Shown here: positions 58,300 to 64,000 of the stretch, one piece after another
Layout of the letters: each line of letters starts with the position of its first letter
How positions within the stretch are numbered: position 1 is the first letter of the stretch
From: Candidatus Caldilinea saccharophila
Lineage (GTDB): Bacteria > Chloroflexota > Anaerolineae > Caldilineales > Caldilineaceae
Direction: 5' to 3'
Assembly: GCA_016710365.1 (NCBI GenBank)
Contig: JADJVW010000029.1
Coordinates: 26,143-90,142 of the forward strand
Length of the DNA stretch: 64,000 bases
The notes under the pieces: generated by a model
The model's input: only the letters and a program-made list of their open reading frames with translations
What the model was told of the DNA's origin: nothing
Database searches by the model: none
Translations under genes and position numbers: made by a program

Positions 58300-60003
58300 T
58301 CATGTCTGGCGCAACCTCTGATTTGTCGCCAGATGGGCGTGTGTGCGTCGCTGCCAGTTGAGCGCGGGCACGGAGTAGCGCGCCTGCTCGCGCAGCGCCT
58401 TGGCAAGCAGGTCCGCCATCGTCGCATCACCGAAGAAGTGCTCCCGATAGACGCCGTCGCCCAGAAAGCCGTCGGTCTGGTTGAAGAGATTCACGCGCAG
58501 CTTGTTGTTGGGCAGATGGTTCTTACCCGCCAGCAAGTCGCGGAAGGCCGAAGACATCCACGGAAACGCGTCGAAAATCAGCTTAATCTGCGCGACGGTG
58601 CTGTCGACGTCGGCCTCGTTGTGCGGGTCGACCTGCTCCATCAGCGCGTCGATGTGCTCCTGTAACTGGAAAAACGGGGCAAAGCCGCCGCCGGCCAGCC
58701 GGTTCTCACTCAGCCGCGCCAGGTAATCGGCGCGATCGGTTGCGGTCAGCCGCGTCACCGTCAGCTTGAGATATTCCAGATACGCGCCAAGCAGCCAGAG
58801 CACTTCATAGACTGCCCACAGCTTGTAGTTGCCCCACGACTTGTAGGAATTGGCCACCAGCCGGTCGTGCATGTCGATGTAGCCCAGCGTCATTTCCTCC
58901 AGCGAAGCAAAGGCCGCGGCCGAGTAGTCGCCCGTCCGTCGTGCGTGCAGGATCAGGTCGGCCACCTTCATGATCGTCATGTGGGTGACGTAGAGCCCCT
59001 TGGAGTAGAGTGGATCGATAAAGCCGGCCGCGTGCGCAAGCAAGGCAAAGCGGTCGCCGACGACATGCTGCGTCGAATATTGCAGGCGGCCCGTACGCAT
59101 CCAGGCGCGGATCGGCTTGGCGTCGCGCAATTGTGCGTGGATGTCCGGGAAGCGCTCGATGAAGCTGTAGAACTCCTCCTCCGGGCTGAGATCTTCGCGC
59201 GGGGAATGCATGCGCGGGTCAAGTTGCAAGCCAACGCTGCACAGCGGATTGGTGGCGCGCGGGTGATTGTTGAAGGGGATCACCCACAGCCAGCCGCCTT
59301 CGAAAACGTGGTGGAGCGTGCCTTCGGAGACGCGGAAGGGAAAGCCGTACTCCTGCCGTGATGCCGCGACTTCGTGATAACAGGGCACATCGATCATGTG
59401 GGTAAAGATGGTGCGCGAGTGCGTGCGCAGGTTCTGATGACGCCAGCCATATTTCTGCGCCAGCAGCGACTTCATGCCGCCGGCATCGACGATATAGCTC
59501 GCCCGGTGCGTCCCCTTATCTGTGACGATCTCGACGCCGTCAGCATCCACCGTGATGTCATTGACGCGCGTGCCTTGCAACACCTGCGCGCCATAGGCAA
59601 TAGCCAGGTTGGTCAGGAGATAGTCGGAATCCTGGCGGTGAATGTGAATCTCATGGCCGTAGGGCAGCTTGGGAATCACCGCCTGCAGGCTATGATGAGG
59701 CGCTTGCGGCTGACCTGGCGCGTGGTGCAGGAAGCTGAAATGGCGCTTCACCCCATGCGACGCGCCGATGAAGTTGTAGTAATTCTCCGAACTGAACCAG
59801 GCCAGCTCCGGCACATCGTAGTACTCCGCCAGCGCGCGCATGACCTCAGAGGTCTCCAGGATCATCGACTCGCCGATGGTGAAGCGCGGGTGCACGCCGC
59901 CCTCGAAGACGATCACCTTCAGCCCCTGCCGCGCCAGGATCGTCGCCAGCGTCGAGCCGCCGATGCCGGTGCCGATGATCGCTACATCATATAATTGCAT
60001 CAT
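58300..60003 (-). CDS. FAD-dependent halogenase-like flavoprotein
   Basis: 567 residues. FAD-binding GTGIGGSTLATILARQG at the N-terminus. The halogenase motif W-x-W-x-I-P is present as GGWLWVIPFNN (about residues 235-245), and the second motif F-x-x-P-x-x-S-x-x-G as FIDPLYSKGLY (about 330). These features place it in the tryptophan-halogenase/FAD-halogenase superfamily. The catalytic Lys of chlorinating enzymes cannot be located with certainty, so it may be a halogenase or a related monooxygenase. The gene stands alone, with no biosynthetic cluster and no flavin reductase close by. Confidence 0.87.
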   Translation of the reverse strand: MMQLYDVAIIGTGIGGSTLATILARQGLKVIVFEGGVHPRFTIGESMILETSEVMRALAEYYDVPELAWFSSENYYNFIGASHGVKRHFSFLHHAPGQPQAPHHSLQAVIPKLPYGHEIHIHRQDSDYLLTNLAIAYGAQVLQGTRVNDITVDADGVEIVTDKGTHRASYIVDAGGMKSLLAQKYGWRHQNLRTHSRTIFTHMIDVPCYHEVAASRQEYGFPFRVSEGTLHHVFEGGWLWVIPFNNHPRATNPLCSVGLQLDPRMHSPREDLSPEEEFYSFIERFPDIHAQLRDAKPIRAWMRTGRLQYSTQHVVGDRFALLAHAAGFIDPLYSKGLYVTHMTIMKVADLILHARRTGDYSAAAFASLEEMTLGYIDMHDRLVANSYKSWGNYKLWAVYEVLWLLGAYLEYLKLTVTRLTATDRADYLARLSENRLAGGGFAPFFQLQEHIDALMEQVDPHNEADVDSTVAQIKLIFDAFPWMSSAFRDLLAGKNHLPNNKLRVNLFNQTDGFLGDGVYREHFFGDATMADLLAKALREQARYSVPALNWQRRTHAHLATNQRLRQT

Positions 60004-60543
60004 GCATTTCCTTCCTCATTTCTCGCACAGCCGTTTGTTCAACCTGAAAATACTTTGACGCAGAGTCGCAGAGAGGCAGAGGCTCGCAGAGAAAAGTCAT
60101 CTTCAACGCCTATTGATTTTCGTTGTCCATTGTGACCCCAGTTTGTTGGGAGCCCAGAGCGACACCGACAATGGCTTTAAGATTAGTGTGAGACTTATAG
60201 CCGTGACCCATCTGTGAGCTTGCTTACCCATACACATGTTGCGATGGCGCGCAGGAAGCAGGCGGTGCGGCGGCCACAGCTTGCCGTACGCATCAGGGTT
60301 GTGCGCGGGCTGAAACAATAAGCACATTCAAAAACGGTTTAGGTGAACAGGGTGCGTTTTCTAGTTTCATCATTGGTAAATCAGGGATTGCATCCACCTC
60401 ACAATCTCCTTGCAGTAGCGCTGAAGCTCTTGTCGAACCCCTGGATTTCCTTTACAATGGTGCTGTTGCTGGCAGCGCTTTGCCGATTTGATTGCTCAGC
60501 AACGGTGCAAGCCCAATGATTAGAAAGGAAGCCGCCCTCGACG
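60004..60543. other. Intergenic region
   Basis: 540 bases without a supported gene. It contains a GACGCAGAGTCGCAGAG-type element near 60056-60090 and otherwise featureless sequence; possible reading frames show no recognisable family. Confidence 0.5.
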
Positions 60544-60965
60544 ATGTCCTCTCCGCCCGAACCAGGCCAGATCGTGCAAATCCGCAATCTGCATTTTGTC
60601 GTCGCCGATGTCACGCGCGGTGCGCTGCCCCAGGGACTAGTTGCGGAGGGGTTGAACCACGCGTATTTGCTCCCAGCATCGTTTAACCAACTTGGAGAGA
60701 GACATGGTTTGGCATGGACAACGCCGTCGCCGCGGCCTACGGCTGGACCGATCTCGACCTGGCGCACAGCTTCCACGAAACCAGCCAGGGCATCCGCTGC
60801 ACGATCCACGAGCCGGTGCGGCGGCAGGTGCTCAGCCGGCTGCTGCCGCTGAATCACGCGCGCTATGCAGAGACGGCGGCAGGGCTGCATGAGAAGAAGG
60901 AGGGGAGGAAGGCGCGAGCGACGGGAGACGCGCGGGAAGAGGAAGGGCAGTTAGGCCTGTTCTGA
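60544..60965 (+). pseudogene. DISARM-like relic: helicase N-terminus joined to methylase C-terminus
   Basis: Two pieces of different genes adjoin. 60544-60640 (behind AGAAAGGAAG) encodes M-S-S-P-P-E-P-G-Q-I-V-Q-I-R-N, HFVVADV, the N-terminal SH3-like start of SNF2-type helicases such as DrmD. 60714-60965 encodes MDNAVAAAYGWTDLDLAHSF, HETSQGIRCTIHEP, LNHARYAETAAGLHEKK and a stop; this is the distinctive C-terminus of the Eco57I-like adenine methylases that accompany those helicases (DrmMI type). The rest, expected to be several kilobases, is missing. Probably a large internal deletion of a DISARM or related restriction locus. No drmA, drmB or drmC is seen downstream. Confidence 0.55.
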
Positions 60966-61022
60966 ATGGATATTCAGGACGTATGGCGTCAAATGCAGCG
61001 CTACCGCCACACAAGGTGAGAC

Positions 61023-61772
61023 ATGGAAATACAAACCGGGGTGGGTTCAGCAGATATCGACAGCAACAGCGTTCCTTCGTCGTCCGAGAAATCGGCGACA
61101 GTTACCTGCTCGATCTGCGGTTGTGAATCGCCGCTGACCGAGTATTTTCAGAAATTACCAAAAAGAATGCTCTGTCCGCGTTGCCAGGGTCAGGAATGGA
61201 GAAGCAATGAGTTCAATGTTTACATGTCCCTGCTTGGGGTGGGCGGATTGGCCGCCATGGTTGCCGGAAAATTGCTGGGCTATTCCTTATTGATCCCGCC
61301 CTTGAATCTGCTGCTTGCTTTCGCCCTGCTCTGGCCAATCGTCTGTGCCCATGAGGCCATCCATGGGCTGACAGCCAGGCTGGCAGGCGGGCGAGTCTAC
61401 GAGCTAGCCCTGGGTGGCGGAAAGCTGTTGCACAGTTTCCGTTTGCGTGGAACGCGCTTTGCCTGGCGCCAGCGCCAGGGCACGTACATGGGCTTTTGTG
61501 TAGCGGCTTTTTCTCAGCGCCAACACCTCCGCCTGCGCTGGCTGCTCTATGTCATGGCGCCACTGACAGTCCAGGTACTGCTAATCCTGTGGCTGTTGCC
61601 CAGTTTTGACTGGAGGCGCCTCGGCAGCGAACTGGCCGTGGTCGAAACTCTGGTACTGCTCAATATCGGTGTAGTCGCCCTCAATCTCTGGCCGCGCAAG
61701 TACGCAAGTATGCGTGCGACAGATGGTTACTGGATATGGGAATTGCTGCGTGGGACACAGTGGCTAAAGTAA
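61023..61772 (+). CDS. M50-like membrane metalloprotease with N-terminal zinc ribbon (3' interrupted by IS630)
   Basis: 249 residues remain. Zinc ribbon CSICGCESPL / CPRC (residues about 29-53), then transmembrane helices with the active-site HEAIH at residues 110-114 (CAHEAIHGL) and the C-terminal motif ATDGYWIW, like the N/D-P-x-D-G site of S2P proteases. It may cleave membrane-bound regulators. The frame stops only because an IS630-like element is inserted directly after L-K. The sequence right of the element continues as a TPR protein, so the intact gene was probably an M50-TPR fusion of about 455 residues. Confidence 0.82.
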   Translation: MEIQTGVGSADIDSNSVPSSSEKSATVTCSICGCESPLTEYFQKLPKRMLCPRCQGQEWRSNEFNVYMSLLGVGGLAAMVAGKLLGYSLLIPPLNLLLAFALLWPIVCAHEAIHGLTARLAGGRVYELALGGGKLLHSFRLRGTRFAWRQRQGTYMGFCVAAFSQRQHLRLRWLLYVMAPLTVQVLLILWLLPSFDWRRLGSELAVVETLVLLNIGVVALNLWPRKYASMRATDGYWIWELLRGTQWLK

Positions 61773-62955
61773 AGATACTTTCAGAATCATAGTTTTGCGA
61801 TACATGGACGGATCTGTTAAAACCCTTCTCATGCGGATGTGCATGATACAGAGACAAAGAGGAGGGCAGATGTTGCGACCAGACCTGGCAAAATGGAGCA
61901 GACGCTGGCGGACTTGCGCCGGTTATCCGTGGCGGCGGAACATCCACGGGCGTGAACGATTCCTGGCGTTGTACGAGATTGGTGCGGGCCACACGAATGC
62001 CACGCAGTGGGCGGCTGCCATGAAGCATGACGACAACACCGTGCTGAAGTGGGTCACACGCTTACAACTCCTTGGGGCCAGAAACCGTGACCTATCACAC
62101 AGCGTGGCGGGGCGCCCCCCTTTGCGCCCGAACAGTCAAGCAAATCGTTGCCACGGTGAAGAGTGCGCCCATTGAGCATGGCCTGCCTGGTTACAACTGG
62201 ACGCTGAAGCTGCGGCGCTGGATCAAGCAGGTCTTCGCCTGTGAGGTCAGGCGGCGTACGTTGAGCAAAGTGTTGCACACGCATGATTTGAGCTGGGGAA
62301 GTGCCAGAAAGTGCTCAAGCGTGCGAATCCCGCTAAGCGTGCGGCTTTCTGACCGCCTTCCAGAAACTCTATACGCAGGTGTGCCAGGGCGATGCGGCTG
62401 ATCTGCATTGATGAGGCGCATCTTCATCAGGACATGGATCTGGGCTATACCTGGGCACAGAAGGGTGAACCAGCCTGGCGATTGAGTCATTCCCCCCGCT
62501 TGCAGGGCAGGATCGACTGGTATGGCCTGTGACTTCACCAACGGGAAGTGCTTCATCTGGAACGAAGGCGGCTGCAACGGCGACAATACGATCAAGTTCC
62601 TGCACCATCTGGCTGCCTGGCTGGGGCCGCTCACCGTGCCGACTGTGATCATCTGGGATGGTGCATCGTGTCACACCGCCAAAGCTGTTCAGGCGGAGGC
62701 CGCAAGGTTGGGCTTCCCCCTCGTGCCTTGCCCGGGTATAGCCCCTGATCTCAGCCCGATTGAGGGTCTTTGGGAAATGGATGCGTGAAGACGTGACTCG
62801 CAATCATTGCTATGCCTCCACGTGAGCTGTTTGATGCCTGCAAAGCCTTCGTCGTCGCATCAACACCAGACCGTTCGCCATCATCAAGCGCCTATATTTA
62901 GGTGGAACTGGGAACCCTGACTTCGAGAAACTCTTGGTTTCAAAGTAGCTTTACT
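61768..62955. mobile_element. Decayed IS630-family element
   Basis: Terminal inverted repeats AGTAAAGATACTTT (61768-61781) and AAAGTAGCTTTACT (62942-62955) match at 13 of 14 positions, with TA at both outer edges, as expected for IS630/Tc1 transposons. The transposase reading frame inside is broken several times. Confidence 0.8.
61795..62788 (+). pseudogene. IS630 family transposase remnant
   Basis: Pieces in different frames are in transposase order: an N-terminal helix-turn-helix (RFLALYEIGAGHTNATQWAAA), middle (NWTLKLRRWIKQVF), catalytic Asp strand LICIDEAHLHQDMDLGYTWA (near 62399-62458), then IIWDGASCHTAKAV and the DLSPIEGLW C-terminal Glu (near 62750). At least three frameshifts and one stop. 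Not functional. Confidence 0.83.
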
Positions 62956-62967
62956 TAGACGAATTGC

Positions 62968-63582
62968 ATGCTTCTTTTTTATGTGTTTGCGGGTCACTAT
63001 GCATTCGAGTACGAGGATTTTCCAGCTATGCGGGCTGCTGCTGAGGCGGGGCTTGCCCTCTATTCCAAGAATCCATCGCTCAAGAACAATCTTGCCGCGT
63101 CCTATCTGGCACAGGATCTCTATGCTGACGGATTGGCGCTCTTTGAACAATTCTTGGCTGAAAAGACGGTGCCAGATCCGTCTGCCACGCGAGCACTATT
63201 TTTATGCAATCGAGCTTTCGCGCTCTTTTCTCTTGCCTTGGAACCGGAAGGGATCAGCCAGGAGCAAATGGCGGCAGCCCATGCTTCGGCCGCCGCCGCG
63301 TTCTTTCTCCTGCCTTGGATGGACGAAGTCGAGTTGGTCCGGGCCATCTCTGTCTACTTTCAGGGTCGCTATGAACTCGCTGTGGAGTACCTGGATTTGG
63401 CGCTGCATCCAAAGCAGAAGGCCAGTTTGCGGGCCGGCGGGTTGGCCTTTATGGCCCTGGCACAACATCGGCTAAGGCAAACGGACGCGGCCCGTGCCTC
63501 ACTGGCCGAAGCGTGGCAGATCTATCCAAAAGGGAGTCGCGCAATTGTGCGTATCAGCGAGATCGCCGGCGTGGGTGGATGA
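62968..63582 (+). pseudogene. TPR-domain fragment downstream of IS630
   Basis: 204 residues. Helical repeats with AEAGLALYSKNPSLKNNLAASY, ALFEQFLAEKTVPDP, AAHASAAAAFFLLPWMDEVELVRAISVYFQGRY and AFMALAQHRLRQTDAARASLAEAWQIYP, all of TPR type. It has no proper ribosome site. If the IS630 element is removed and one base restored in the T6 run at 62974-62979, the frame joins the M50 protease (...GTQWL-DELHA...). Likely the C-terminal substrate or partner domain of that protease. Confidence 0.65.
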
Positions 63583-63967
63583 GTGATTCTTATCTTTCTC
63601 GGCAATCGGACAACGGAACAGCAGCGATGGCTGGTAGGGTGTAATTCAACTTGGAGGCGCTCCATACGTCCCCGGCGCCGGTGCACAAGCGTTCGGTGCT
63701 ACCGTCATCTGCTGCACCGGCGTCGGGGACGTTGCCTACCCCAACCGTGAAGTAAACCCAGTTAGACATTGTCCGCAAACTGCCAAACTTGCAGTTAGCG
63801 TAGGTGCTCGACGCGCTAAGCTACTACGACGACCACCGTGCCGCGAGATCGCGGCCAATCGGGTTCGATCAATAACTGGACACGCGGATAGCCTTGATGC
63901 CACCAGCCCCATCTGAACTCCGCACCCAACTGCTCGACGTATCACAACACACGCAGCCCCACGTAAC
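63583..63967. other. Intergenic region with palindrome
   Basis: 385 bases without a supported gene. 63640-63732 holds the second ACGTCCCCGGC palindrome element (see that repeat); the remainder shows nothing recognisable. Confidence 0.6.
63640..63732. repeat. ACGTCCCCGGC palindrome element, copy 2
   Basis: ACGTCCCCGGCGCCGGTGCA near 63667 is mirrored by TGCACCGGCGTCGGGGACGT (ends 63732) with one mismatch. The left flank GGGTGTAATTCAACTTGGAG parallels GGGTGTACTTCAAGTTGGGG of copy 1. Confidence 0.8.
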
Positions 63968-64000
63968 TCAACGCTGAATCAGCGGCAGGTGAATAAACCG
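63968..64000 (-). CDS. C-terminus of a secreted protein (partial)
   Basis: The last 33 bases on the minus strand read R-F-I-H-L-P-L-I-Q-R and stop at 63968-63970. This matches the terminal H-L-P-A-V-R-R of the S8 protease and the Y-L-P-M-I segments of two other secreted proteins in this window. The rest lies beyond the window. Confidence 0.55.
   Translation of the reverse strand, partial: RFIHLPLIQR

Noticed and set aside
60103..60327. Possible transposase fragment on the minus strand
   Set aside because: The translated segment matches no transposase motif that I can identify.

Overview
The window looks like chromosomal DNA from a GC-rich, free-living member of the Chloroflexota, probably near Anaerolineae/Caldilineae. 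This is an inference from three things: the gene repertoire; secreted proteins carrying a short L-P-[LMA]-[VI] motif that is frequent in extracytoplasmic proteins of that phylum; and many dispersed palindromic repeats. No rRNA, tRNA or CRISPR array is seen. At least twelve otherwise intact genes carry single-base frameshifts or a lone stop, often beside G/C runs. Residual indel errors in the assembly are therefore as likely as real decay, and split genes are described here as single loci.

Layout. 1-5.6 kb: end of a sugar ABC-transporter ATPase, a corrinoid methyltransferase pair (UroD-like plus B12 protein), a zinc alcohol dehydrogenase and a glycosyltransferase. 5.7-6.4 kb: a higher-order tandem repeat of hairpins. 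6.5-12.3 kb: Dam-like methylase, chromate transporter, lone HigA-like protein, a CHAT-protease/FGE-lectin fusion whose C-terminus looks like the variable region of a diversity-generating retroelement (DGR), and a broken toxin-antitoxin pair. 12.5-18.4 kb: aldolase, 5'-nucleotidase, 2-hydroxyacid dehydrogenase, and an IS982 element that truncates a DNA methylase. 18.5-26.6 kb: membrane metalloprotease, Kup potassium transporter, and a heterodimeric ABC exporter preceded by a promoter, leader peptide and terminator that resemble a bmrBCD-type attenuator. 26.6-36.0 kb: HigBA, an APH-type kinase, small membrane proteins and two large secreted mosaic proteins (vWA; cupredoxin/FGE).

36.6-45.6 kb: Gfo/Idh/MocA oxidoreductase, acetyltransferase, lipoprotein, glycerophosphodiesterase, a large S8 protease and a flavin amine oxidase. 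45.6-57.5 kb: a long minus-strand run of small metabolic and detoxification genes (acetyltransferases, methyltransferase, HAD phosphatase, S9 peptidase, alpha/beta hydrolase, dienelactone hydrolase, YciI, PNPOx, nitroreductase). 57.6-64 kb: a VapBC-like pair, a halogenase-like flavoprotein, a deletion relic resembling a DISARM locus, and an M50 protease/TPR protein interrupted by a decayed IS630 element. The last 33 bases hold the C-terminus of another secreted protein.

The most interesting signals are the CHAT-FGE protein with a DGR-like variable tail, the attenuator in front of the ABC exporter, the DISARM-like relic, and several families of near-perfect palindromes scattered between genes.
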